Shown one piece after another: positions 10,640 through 21,119 of a stretch of DNA of 64,000 nt (the stretch's first letter is position 1; every line of letters starts with the position of its first letter). Both the position numbers and the translations under genes were made by a program. This DNA is from Uranotaenia lowii (taxonomy: Eukaryota; Arthropoda; Insecta; Diptera; Culicidae), in assembly GCF_029784155.1 (NCBI RefSeq), contig NC_073691.1:119474226-119538225 (forward strand), given 5' to 3'. Below the pieces are notes generated by a model. That model was not told where the DNA came from. It worked only from the letters and a program-made list of their open reading frames with translations, and made no database searches.

Positions 10640-11790
10640 AAATAATAATGATCCTGATCGGCCGCCAGAGCTCCATGTAATTCGATCAGCCTCTATTTAG
10701 AACATTGAAAGAATGTTTGAAAATGGTGATTCAGTACTTGAAATAAAGTAAAATTGAAAATTGAAATTCATGATTTTTTATTTTAGTTTAAGTGTCACAG
10801 ATTATCGAAGATCATGAGACTTATTTTGCTGCGTTTATTTATGTGTAACTTTTTAGTTTAAATCCTTAATGAAAGCTTAAACTCCACGAATATTTTGAAT
10901 TTTCTTAACAATTACACGCATTTTTACGTTTACATGTGCAAAAAAAAAGAATATTTTTTACCCCTCTGTCTCATTTAGTCTCACAGTGTCTCCGAAGTAA
11001 GCTTAACCCAAGCTCCGACGGCTTCAATTTACTGTCTACGTTTGGCAAGTGTGTACATTTGGTCGACTGAAATCGTCAAATATTTACCGGCAATTTCGAT
11101 TGAATTCATATTTGCACTTCCCAACGTGTGAAAGTCCGCGTTCGATTTTTCGACTCAACTTTTGAATTGGAAAAGCATTTCCATTTGCACATTGATTTGA
11201 AAACTGCTTTTTTTTTATTTCAACCTCTCTGTGTTCCGAACTCTGGCACACAGAACCCCTCCTGCTTTTCTGTTATGACAGATTACACGAGTTTCTATTG
11301 ACGTGAATTGACTATTTTCACCGGGTTCGAATTGGAACTGCTGCTGCAGATTTCAAGGCGAACTCAAAGACTTCCAATGAATAATGAAACAGGGATGCCA
11401 CAATTGCTGGCAATGGTGCACGCACGAAATGAAATTCTATGAAGTGAAATTTTCAATTTATTATTTGTTCTACAGCCGTCCAAAATCTTTAATGATGATT
11501 GACATGTTGAAATTTAAGAAAGTTATATGAAATTCTTTTATCCGTCTTTTTTTACAAGGATTTTTAACGGCTATTTGTCACGGATTTTCAAGTAAAAACG
11601 ACTGGTTTTTACTCCTCTAGGACTAAAAGTTATTGCTTATTTAGTTAAAATTTTCCTGTTGGGGAGAGAAGCCACTGCGACCATTTACATAGTTGATCTA
11701 TTGTGGTATAAACCCGCGTTATTATTTTGACTTTGCTATGCTACTTTACACCCCTGCACTATTGGTTGTATTGTAGTTGCAGTGATTTAT
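10640..11790. other. Unassigned AT-rich DNA
   Basis: No open frame with family resemblance, no RNA gene and no clear repeat ends are visible. Confidence 0.5.
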
Positions 11791-11799
11791 GCGAGTTAT

Positions 11800-12240
11800 G
11801 CGAAAAATTGTAAAGGAGCCTCCCTCTCTCCTTTCTATTACCCAAATGAAAGAAGGCACAATAGTTTTCAAGTTATGCAATAAAGAAGGGGTTAAAGGCC
11901 CTCCCTCCTTCCTGTATCTGCACTGGAAGGAGGGAGGGGTCTGAGATAATCAAAGAATCATTTCTCGTTTTCCACTACTCTCCCATGTCAAATTTGGATC
12001 CATTAGCTTGATTAGTTCTCCAGTTATGTAAGAAATTTAAAGGTAGGCCCCTCTTCCCTTCCTATCTCCCCACTTTTATATGAGAGACCCCCTCTCCCCT
12101 TCCAGGAAGAAAGAGGGGTTCCAAAGTACTATAAGAAACTTCCCTGGCCTCCAATACCTTCATAAGCCAAGTTTCACGCAAATCAGTTCAGTAGTTTTCG
12201 AGTCTATGGGGAACAGACAGATAGACAGAAAATGAGAAGC
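11800..12240. repeat. Polypyrimidine hairpin repeat family
   Basis: Repeated modules each combine a C/T-rich run, a G/A-rich complement and a conserved 'CCAAGTTTCACG...GTTCAGTAG...GGGAACAGACA' tail. At 11899-11939 CCCTCCCTCCTTCC pairs with GGAAGGAGGGAGGG across a 12-base loop. At 12060-12117 a CCCCTCTCCC run and an AAAGAGGGG run can pair in the same way. A related copy lies at 13040-13260. This style of repeat is common in insect genomes; its replication class is not evident. Confidence 0.65.
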
Positions 12241-12332
12241 GTCTATCAATACAATATATTTATTATCAAATTTTGTTAAAACTTTTTTTCAATTCAAATC
12301 ATCTCATCATAAGAAAACACTTACAGTACCGT

Positions 12333-12950
12333 TCATAATTGTATAGAAATTGGAAGCACGCGCACTGTCACTTCGACTTTGAACTTCCATAACTGTTTTC
12401 TCTAATGATATTTTTTGATCGAATTTTTTGCGTTAGGAAGATCAACTGTCACACTATTATACCACGAAATTTGAGCTTTCTGGGGTTTGTGTGGCCTGAG
12501 ATACAGTAATTCTACGAAAATCGGACTTTTGGACTTTTCTCACTCAAACTGCAATATCTCAGAAACTACGCTACATTTTTTTATTAAAATTTTGCAGAGT
12601 GATTGTTGAAACATGAAGCTAGCATGTCTGAAGTTTTTGAAAAGTTGTATCGATGAGATCAAAAGTTACGCGAGGTGCAATATTTCAGGCATGAACCTAG
12701 AAATGCGATTTCTATAGAATTTTGGACGAATGTTTCCATAGGAAAATCATATTCTCTGTTAACAACCAGTAAATCTATTTCAACCAAAATATAAAAACAA
12801 TATCGTGAGATTCTGATTTCAAAACACAAATGGATCATTTATTCCATTTTTTATTTTCTTCATTGCTTTTGCCAGACACTTTTTGTCTGATTGTTTGATG
12901 GAAACGATATTGTTCTCATGAATCGTCCAAAATTCTATAGAAATCGCAGA
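12333..12950. repeat. MITE-like remnant with a perfect 26-bp inverted repeat
   Basis: The left end, ACAGTACCGTTCATAA, recurs at about 35054 as ACAGTACCGCTCATAA, so both are copies of one family. Inside, 12704-12729 and 12923-12948 are perfect 26-bp reverse complements containing TTCTATAGAATTTTGGAC. The right end of the element is not recognisable. No coding capacity. Confidence 0.5.
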
Positions 12951-13039
12951 AATTCCCGAAAATCGTTCGAAATGTGTCAAATTTTTGTTAGTTGTGTATG
13001 GAAGCACCCTCTTTTTGGATCTGCAGAGGTTTGAAAGCA

Positions 13040-13260
13040 AAATGGCTACACACCAAGTTTCACGTTGACCGGTTCAGTAGCTCCTGAGAATTGTTCGAAT
13101 TTTTATTAATTTTGTAAGGGAGCCCCCCCCCCCTCTATTAGGTCGGAGGGGTTTGTAAGTATTATAGAAACCATCTCCGGCCCCAAAACCCTTTGATACC
13201 AATTTTCACGATTATCGGTTCAGTAGTTTGAGAGCCTATAGGGAACAGACATTTTTTTCG
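13040..13260. repeat. Second copy of the polypyrimidine hairpin repeat
   Basis: It carries the same ordered motifs as 11800-12240: CCAAGTTTCACG, GGTTCAGTAG, a C-run with downstream CGGAGGGG, and GGGAACAGACA. It is diverged and has no coding potential. Confidence 0.6.
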
Positions 13261-13269
13261 CTGTTATCA

Positions 13270-13735
13270 TGTTTCACATTAGGAATATCAATTCATTTGA
13301 AATAAACATAAAATAAAAAAGTGACAAAGAAAACCATTCGATTTTGGAAACATTCGATTTTGGCATCCTAAAATTTACGGGCGTGTTGCCAAAAACGAAC
13401 GGGGTCTGTAAAGACTTTATTCCATTCTTCAAGAATTTTAAATATGTAGTTTTCATTTGACGCACTCATGGCAGATATTTATTAATCCTTCCAGCTTTAT
13501 GGGCCAAGATAATGCTTTTCAAATTGTATTCAAAAATAAAAGTACATAATGTAAAAATATTTCATTTGTTATAATATTTTTGAAGTTTTTGATTTTAGCC
13601 AAGCTCTATTTTGTTACACGCCATTTAATTATTTTGATTTTCTATTTTTGAATCAGTTTCGAAAGAATTTTCTTAATTCAAAATAATGTTTTTGACTAAA
13701 AATTCCATAAATAAATAAATTGATTTTCGGCGATT
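13270..13735. other. Unassigned AT-rich DNA
   Basis: Nothing recognisable apart from short shadow frames. Confidence 0.45.
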
Positions 13736-13776
13736 TCAGTCACGAAAAAATCTTAAAACGATTTTTATTTCTTCAT

Positions 13777-13813
13777 CCGACGTTTCGGCAATTATTATGC
13801 CTTTTTCAAGGAG
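13777..13813 (-). ncRNA. Hammerhead-ribozyme-like motif, core diverged
   Basis: On the minus strand a 4-bp stem GGCA/TGCC encloses a TAATAAT loop and is followed directly by GAAAC and GTC, in the order used by the minimal type I hammerheads reported in Penelope-like elements. The CTGATGA core expected before the stem reads CTTGAAAAA here, so self-cleavage is doubtful. The call rests on the position in the element and the retained half of the motif. Confidence 0.45.
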
Positions 13814-14104
13814 TCTATTAATATAACAAAATTAATGATGTGCTTAAAAAGTTGTTACAATAAATTTTAATTGTCCAAAAAGTTTTTTGAATCTGCTTAA
13901 CTGTCTAATCGGGAAATGTAAGTCCAGTTGTCTGTGGTGTATAACAAAAATATTCAAAGTTGAGCTTTCTACTTGCATGCAATCTTCCTTGAAATCTGTT
14001 CTACTTACTATTGATCTGATTGCGATGGATATAACACTTTGCAAGTTTTGAAAACGAAAACGGATATAAAAATGATTTGCAATATTTTGGATATTGTTTT
14101 TCAC

Positions 14105-14758
14105 TTAGCCACTACTGATGTTTGTTGTATTTTGAGTGTTTGTTGTATTTTGTATGTTTGGTGTATTATTATGTGTATTGGTGTGTTTTGGTTTGTTTTT
14201 GATGGAGTTGAAAATGCCGGCGTAGATGACACTGAGCCCTTCAGTATCAGTCTTCTTATTGACCGTGTTGCCATTTCCCGCGATGTGACACATTTCTAAT
14301 GTTTGTAGACCGGAAGTGAAATTGTGACGATCAATTATTCTCGTGCCGTTCAAATCAAAAGAGTGATCGTGTTTTATGCTGTGATGAAGTAATGCAGTTT
14401 GTCCATTTAAATTTGCCATTCGCGGGTCCTCTTTATCCACTCCTTCGCTCCGCAGTTTGTCTAACGCCTTTTTGTTCGATTTGTGTCCGCCAATCCGTTC
14501 CTTAAGTGTGTTTGTTGTCATTCCAATGTATTGAGAATCGCAGTCATTGCAAGGAATCGAGTAAACGACGTTCGAAAAATCGTCCTGGTGTACCGGATCC
14601 TTTACTTTCGTAAAAATCTGCTTTATTTTAGACATCGTTTTCGTAGCTAACTTAATCGATGAATAGTCTGTTTTTAGAAATTTTCCGATTTTGTCGGTTA
14701 ATCCAGGAATGTACGAGATGGATTTGTATTTGTATTGTTCAGTTTCAATCAAATCCAC
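14105..14758 (-). pseudogene. Penelope-like GIY-YIG endonuclease domain (5'-truncated)
   Basis: A 217-residue open stretch with the Penelope-type GIY-YIG nuclease: NVVYSIPC with a CxxC pair (CNDC), QYIGMT, LKERIGGHK carrying the conserved Arg, a His-rich LLHHSIKHDH and LEMCHI carrying the conserved Glu. The Cys and His residues fit the zinc-binding insertion typical of this nuclease. The C-terminus runs into an Asn/Thr-rich low-complexity tail. The nuclease would cut target DNA for insertion. The RT domain is absent, so the copy cannot act alone. The nuclease frame itself is open. Confidence in the domain is high; the exact start is unknown. Confidence 0.85.
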
Positions 14759-14987
14759 TGTCTTTTTACATTTTCGGCTGTTTTTTTTTTTTTTTTTTTT
14801 TTTTTTTTTGAGAAGGGAAAAGCCCCTGGGAGTGTAGCTACTTTCAGGCCACTTCTCCCAAAGGCATAAAACCTCCTCATCACTTTATTATAAGATTTTT
14901 TTTTCAATGATTTTTTACAACATTTGGTTTCACAATTCTAGTTTTCATAACGACAGATTGATATTATGCACTTTATTATTGGGCGAT

Positions 14988-15072
14988 GCGGTGACGGTGG
15001 ATGGAGGCGATGTTTCGTGGCGGTGGGCGGTGGTGGAGGGCGGTGATGGAGGGCGGTGGCGGCTGGTGGCGA
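14988..15072 (-). repeat. GGTGGC-rich minisatellite in the 3' UTR of LINE B
   Basis: Degenerate GGTGGCGGTGG units on the plus strand, placed as in LINE A between the ORF2 end and the terminal module. Confidence 0.75.
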
Positions 15073-15220
15073 GAAAAAAAAATGTGTATACAGTATACAC
15101 ACATGCATTAGTGACAAAGCGTGATGAGGAATCAGGTATTGCGCGCGTTCTCAGTGAGGAGACCCTCTTTTAAGAGAACGCAGTCTGTTAGGTTACCGGA
15201 AACCGGACTGTTGGCTTAGA

Positions 15221-17156
15221 TCATTGGATGTACGTTTCTAAATTAGATCTAATGTGCCTCTTAATAAGCACTTTGAATTTGGCGAGGTTTCTTTCAGATC
15301 GTATATTTGCCGGCAGTCGATTATAACAGACTTTACCATAGTAGGTAAAAACTTTCTTGGAAAATTCTGAAGTGGGCTGTTGTACGTACAGGCTACTTTG
15401 ATGTCTCAAAGAATATCTGTGGTCTGGACGATCATATTGCAGATTATGATGTGCAAACGGGTTATGGAGGTGATTGTGGATGATAGATGCAGCTTGTAGT
15501 TCTCTCAATGCATTCAGTGGTAGAGTAGACTTTTCTGCTTCGTGGTAAAGGCTCCTAGTTGGATACAGCCTAGGTCGCTTGTATACGGCCTTTAAACAGC
15601 GGTTTTGAGCTATCTGTAAGGGTTTGATACTCGTTTTGGATGCGGCTCCCCAGATGAAAATCAGGTACTGTAATTTGGATTGAACAAACGCCTGATACAT
15701 AATGGAAAGTTGCTTTTGGGGTACGAAGCTATTTATTTTCCAGTACAGCCCGCACGCTGCGGCAACTTCATTTTTGAGTGTGTCCATTTTAAAGCTGAGT
15801 CGATTGTTAATCCAAGATACGTGAAATTCACCACTCGTTCGATTTTAACTGATTCTACAAAAAGCTCACATTGTTCAGTTTCAGCGGTCCGAAATGGATT
15901 CAAAACCATGTGCTTCGTTTTGCATAAGTTCAGAGACAACATGTTTTCACTGAAGTATTCCTGGAGGAGTTTTATATCTTCAGCTTTGTGCTGGATCATA
16001 TCGTTGAGATTTGTTTCGGTATACAACAAGCAGGTGTCATCAGCAAATAATCGTGGTTTTCCGTGGAGCTGCAAGTTAGGCAAGTCATTGACGTAGATGA
16101 GGAACAACAAGGGGCCCAAGTTACTTCCTTGAGGCACTCCTACTTTAAGGGGGCGAAGATGACTTTTAAATCCGTTCAACATTACATACTGGTTTCTGTT
16201 AGACAGAAAGCTTTTGATGAGATCGTACGCTTGTCCACGAATTCCATAGATCGCTAATTTCTTTAGAAGAATAGTATGGTCAATAGTGTCAAACGCCTTT
16301 TTGAGGTCTAGAAAGAGAAGGCCATTTCGCTTTTTCTTCTCTAGTGCGTGATAAATTTCAGAAAATAAATCGCAAGTTGCTGTGGTGGTGCTTGAGCCTG
16401 AGCGGAATCCATATTGGTGTTCGTAGATAATATTATTTTGTTGGAAATAATCTGTTATTCGTGAGACTAACATTTTCTCGAAGAGTTTACTCAGGACTGG
16501 CAAAATTGAGATTGGACGGTAGTTGTTGGAATCTGTTTTTGACCCTTGTTTATGAACAGGGACAACTCTGGCAATTTTAAGGCAATCTGGAAACTTTCCA
16601 GTTGAAAGGCTCTCGTTAAATACGTCTTTTATTAAGTGCGAGAAAAAATTGAAGTGTTGCTTGATAAAATGGGTTGGAATTCCGTCATCACCCACACTTT
16701 TATTAGAGTCAAGGTCTTTGATAAGCAAGATAACTTCCTGGAAACTTGCAGGTCGAAGAAATATTGAGCTTCGTTGAGGCGTAAGTGTACCAAATCTATA
16801 GGGGTCTCCTCGACTATTAATCGTAGCAGCAAGCTGGGGCCCTATTTCACTGAAAAAATCGTTGAGTTCGTTGGCAACCAATTCTTGATCCTCGATAATT
16901 TTCCTTTTACATTTAACTTGATTTCTTGGCTCTCTTTTTTCGATCCCACAAGTGAATTGAGGCATTTCCACATGTTTTTCGAGCTAGCATTTGTTAACAG
17001 GCTGTTAATTAACCTATGTCGCAGTGAGACAGGATAATTGTTTAATTTTAAATGAGAATCCATTAATTCGATTTTGGTTTTCTCATCTACTTTCGGAGAT
17101 AGTCGATCAACACGATTGATGAAGTTTTTTGCGACGTTGATTTTCTGGTGCTTCAC
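15221..17156 (-). pseudogene. LINE B ORF2 remnant (reverse transcriptase)
   Basis: Three overlapping pieces in different frames (17156-16842, 16971-15733, 15787-15221) together read as the RT and C-terminal parts of an ORF2 closely similar to LINE A: NNYRPISILP, LDLKKAFDTIDH, QGSNLGPLLFL, a preserved FADD with RLFADDTCLLYTE, and a C-terminus with RHIRSNLE. Frameshifts lie near 16900 and 15780. The endonuclease domain is missing through 5' truncation, so the copy is dead even though the RT core is readable. Confidence 0.85.
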
Positions 17157-17280
17157 GTGCTTCCAAAAGTGACCGCTAGGTGCGCTGCCTTATGATTACA
17201 TTTTCGTTCACCAGCAGTTCGTTTAATTTTTCACTCGTATAGCTGTTTTGCGAATTGCCGCGATATTTTATTTCCTAACG

Positions 17281-19366
17281 CTGTCCAAAAGATATTCCCA
17301 AACATGCCTTCAAAAGGCCCTTGAAGAAGTCACGAGCAAAAAACTCTCAATGTATCAGGCACATAAAAATTTTGATATTCCTAAGACCACTTTGAGCTTG
17401 AAACTGAAAGAAAAACGTAAAGGCAAACATGGGAAGGATTCAGTGTTGTCCTCAGAATTGGAAAGTCAACTTGCCAACTGGATCTGTTTGTGTGCTGTAT
17501 CGGGGTGTCCAAAAACAACTAGAGAAATCTTAGAAGCTGCTCATCAGTTAGCTTCGCTGAATGGAAAAGGATTTAAAGGGGGATTGCCATAATCTGGCTG
17601 ATTACAAAAGTAAGTAAAGTGGAAAATCCAAAATATGCCTTATCATATTGAAAATATCTATGTAGCGTAAAATTTAATTCTCAATTAATTTGTATAGGTT
17701 TATGAAACGCAATCCTGGTATTGCGAAACGCACTCCGGAACCACTCGCTAAAGCATCTGCCGGGCTGACCTACAATCAACTGAAAGGATACTTCGACTAT
17801 TTGGAACATCAGTTCAGAGAAGGAGAAATGCTTGAACTCTTGCATCGACCGGAATCCTGGTGGAATGTGGTTGAAACAAATTTCGTTATGAATCCTGTTC
17901 CGAAAAAGGTTTTTACCAAACAAGGAGCTAAAGTAGTCTACAATGTAGAGCGAGGTAAGATTTTTTTTTTTTTTAGGAATTTTAATTCCTTAGGAGGCGT
18001 TTGTCCCAAATAGGTAAGCCAAAAGAAAACATTACATGTACTTATGCCGTTTCTGCGACCGGAAACTTCATTCCGCCACTGATTACGTTCAGAGATTCCA
18101 TTAACGATCTTGTCACTGTTGCCACAACCTCTGGATCAATTGGGGCAAATTTTGGGTTTAACTAAATGGAGTCAGGATGGATGAAAGGGGATGCGTTTTT
18201 CTACTATGTCACTCAACACTTGAATCCAGGTGGATAGAACTAGGAATTCCACGCCCAATTGCCTTGGTCGTTGATGGTTACTCCGGACATCATTCTTTAA
18301 AATTATACAAATGGTGTCTTGAAAATGATGTCAAGCTAGTCGTCCTGTACCCCAACTCAACACACATACTCCAAGTTCTTGACGTAGCTGTTTTTGCCCC
18401 TCTCAAAGCGAAATACTCAGAGCTTTATCAGAAATGGAAAGTGCAAAACCCAGACAAAATTTTTAACGAAATCGAGTTTGTTAAACTTTTAAAGCAAACT
18501 AACGATGAAGTTATAAATAAAGAAACCAACGTTAATGGCTGGAGGTCTACTGGGCTACAACCTTTCGATTTCAATAACGTTAAAACAGAACGTTTGGTTT
18601 TAAGCTCCGAGAAATATCGACGTAACATCTTTGAACCTACCTTGTCTTCCTGAAAATTCTGCTGTAGGTGAATCTGATGCTCATTGTATCATTGAAAGCG
18701 GTACATGAAAATTCTCTCGATATCGAACAGTTATACGTGAGCTCTTTCGGTTTTGATCTAAGCGTTGAAGTTCAGTCGCCAGTTTCTTCTAACATCATCC
18801 AGGAAACTAAAAAACTGGTTTCAAACGCACGCGATGCAGTCAAGAAGCTTGGAGAGCACTTAAAGGGATCAGATCCATCAAAACTTCTAAATATTTTAAT
18901 AATGGAACAACAGTTGAACATCATCGATCCAATAATAATCAACAATGATGCACCATCAACCTCAACAGCTACAACATCTCATCGATCAGTATCAAACATT
19001 TTGACAGTATCTGAGAATACCCCTAAGCCAAAGCGTTCGAGAAAGGGCTTTAAAGTATCTTATGGAGTAATGTCTGATCAAGAAATCATAACTGCCATAG
19101 AAAAAAGAGAAATGGAGGGTCAGGAACATGCGAGAGATCGTAAGCCGGTTGGAGAAGCTTAAAAAGGTCTCAAGAAAGAGATGTTAGAAATAAAAGCAAA
19201 ACTTCAGATTGAAACAGAAAACCTTAAAGCTACCCGAAACCAATTGAAGGCCCTTGAAGCTGAAGATTCTAAAGAACGAAAACGAATAGCTGCTAAAAGG
19301 AAGGCCGCCAATTCATCGAATATTAAAAAAGACAAGCAGCTGATCCTACCTAAATCAAATACTTAA
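17281..19366 (+). pseudogene. Pogo/Tigger-like DDE transposase gene with introns, inactivated
   Basis: In order: a Psq-type helix-turn-helix (KRYSQTCLQKALEEV...YQAHKNF), a CENP-B-like second DNA-binding region (LESQLANWIC), then a DDE_1 catalytic region with VVDGYSGHH (second Asp) and LDVAVFAPLK (third Asp). Two introns look real: about 17612-17698 (AAAG|GTAAGT to TATAG|G) and about 17952-18013 (GCGAG|GTAAGA to AAATAG|G), both short. The site expected to hold the first catalytic Asp reads NVVETNF, a Val instead of Asp. There is a one-base indel in the G-run near 17578, a stop near 18163, another break near 18230, and frameshifts near 18655 and 19160 before the Lys/Glu-rich tail. It cannot encode an active transposase. 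No terminal inverted repeats were recognised. Confidence 0.8.
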
Positions 19367-19369
19367 TAC

Positions 19370-19995
19370 CTTAAGGGGACCGAAAAATTTATTAATTTTT
19401 GTTTGATGCAAATCAAAGAAACAGCGTTTTTTTTAAATAAAATCTTTAATAAAATGCAACAAAAAAAATTGAAAGATTAGTTTTTGATTCTAAGATATTT
19501 AAATAAACAGATATTTTGCTGTCCGTGGGAATCGGTTTGGGAAATAAGTGTTTTATCAACTGAGCTAAATACCTCAAGTTGCTATGATTTGAAACTATAG
19601 ATAAATTTTATCGTGATTCCCTATATACTGGAAATGATTAAAAACTGCATTCTATAAATGAAATGCTTTTGGTGTATTACTGACTCTCCTATAACCTTCT
19701 AAAGTTGTTCGGGTCAAAATGACTCGAAGCGCACATTCAAATTATCATAATCATCATTTTAGTATACTGAGAAACTGAATTTTTAAGAAAAAAATACATT
19801 CGAGTTTAGGGAAGCGGTTCTTTAAAAATGAGATACAGCTCAGTTGTCAGATTCTGTCAGCAGACATTCCATTAAAAACGCTTTTAAGTGGCCTAAAAAT
19901 AATCAAGCTTTGAAAACTTCGAAACAGCTGTATCCACTAAATTGCCCTCATTTTTTTTTTCTAAAAAGAGAATTATTGGACCAGAAGTTGAATGA
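19370..19995. other. Unassigned AT-rich DNA
   Basis: It lies between the pogo-like remnant and the RTE 3' end. No features are recognised. Confidence 0.45.
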
Positions 19996-19998
19996 GGA

Positions 19999-21112
19999 GT
20001 CTTACTTACTTAACTTAATGATCCCGCGCCGATCCTCCGGTGCATAGGGCCGTGGTAAAAGACCTCCACTGTTGACGATCCGGAGCCAGCGTCTTCACTT
20101 GGTCCCAGTCAAGATTCTCGTCGACAGTTCGGATTTCAGCGGCTAGGCTCCGCCGCCCCGAGTTTCTAGGTCTGCCTCTTCTTCGATGACCTTCTGGATT
20201 CCAATCTAGCGCCTCTCTGCAAATCTCGTTTTCATCTCTTCGCAGCGTGTGCCCAATCCATCTCCACTTACGTTCCCGAATCTCGATTTCTAGCGCCTTT
20301 TGATGACACCGGCGATGTAGTTCCTCATACGAGATCCAGTTGCCAGGCCACCAAGCGCGGATAATATTCCGCAGGCAGCGATTTACAAATACTTGCAGTT
20401 TTCGCGTCGTTACCGCATACGTGCACCAAGTTTCGCACCCGTACAGCAATACGGATTTGACGTTTGAGTTGAAGATTCGGATTTTCGTTCGTAGAGAGAT
20501 CTGGCGTGACCGCCAGATGTTTCGGAGGCCCGCAAACGCAAATCGGGCCTTTCTGATCCGGGTTTCGATGTCTTTTCTGGTACCACCATCAGGCGTTATC
20601 TGGCTACCAAGATACTGGAAGCACTCCACTTTCTCAACTTGTTGCCCAGCTACCATGAAACTGGAGGGATTTCCTGTGTTGATCTCCATTGACTTGGTCT
20701 TTCCGACATTGACTTTGAGACCTGCTGCCTTGGAAATTTCGGTGAGGTCTTCGAGTTTGCTCTGCATATCCGGTTGTGTTTGGGCGAGCAAAACAATATC
20801 GTCAGCCAGGTCAAGGTCGTTCAGTTGCTCCATTGTTGAAGGATTCCACGGCAATCCTCGGTTCGGTGCACAGTCAATCGATCCAATCAGAATCTCATCT
20901 ATTACGATTAGAAAAAGTAGCGGTGATAGAATACATCCTTGTCTCACTCCAGCAGTTACCGGTATTGGTTCGGACAAGACACCGTCGTGCAAGACCTTGC
21001 ACGAAAATGCCTCGTACTGTGCTTCGATGAGATGGACTAGTTTCTCTGGGACCCCTCGTCGCCTTAGAGCCGCCCAGATGTTTTCATGGTGGAGGAGTCT
21101 ACAGTTGCCTAA
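19999..21112 (-). mobile_element. RTE-clade LINE, 5'-truncated
   Basis: The C-terminal half of an RTE reverse transcriptase is read on the minus strand. It ends almost directly in short TTAAG/TAAG repeats (20001-20020), the microsatellite-like 3' end usual for RTE elements rather than a poly-A tail. The copy starts abruptly near 21112, as expected from incomplete reverse transcription. Confidence 0.85.
20015..21112 (-). pseudogene. RTE reverse transcriptase C-terminal fragment
   Basis: Recognisable RT blocks include GVRQGCILSPLLF, the catalytic LADDIVLLAQ, VNVGKTKSM, CFQYLGS and VLLYGCETW, followed by the RTE-type C-terminus with WRWIGHTLRR and RRRGRPR. The frame is open from about 21112 to 20015. 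The open frame continues upstream to 21259, but that extension (starting MKKTKKNN) is AT-rich and unlike the family, so I exclude it. The endonuclease and fingers are missing. The bases here are much more GC-rich than the flanks. Confidence 0.88.
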
Positions 21113-21119
21113 AATACAG

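Larger units (their letters stand above)
13741..14776 (-). mobile_element. 3' part of a Penelope-like retroelement
   Basis: It is read on the minus strand: the C-terminal GIY-YIG endonuclease (14105-14758) is followed by a 3' UTR and a hammerhead-like segment (13777-13813). The reverse-transcriptase part expected upstream (higher coordinates) is missing. LINE B abuts it at 14777. Penelope-like copies are commonly 5'-truncated, so the break may be original, or the LINE may have landed in it. Confidence 0.8.
14777..17195 (-). mobile_element. LINE B: 5'-truncated relative of LINE A
   Basis: The sequence TTACATTTTCG occurs at both 14766-14776 and 17196-17206, fitting an 11-bp target-site duplication around a 2.4-kb insertion. 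Reading on the minus strand there is part of ORF2, a 3' UTR with a CCACCGCC-rich block, the terminal module shared with LINE A, and an A-tail (T-run about 14781-14809). ORF2 is broken by frameshifts. The 5' truncation falls in the linker between endonuclease and RT. Confidence 0.8.
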
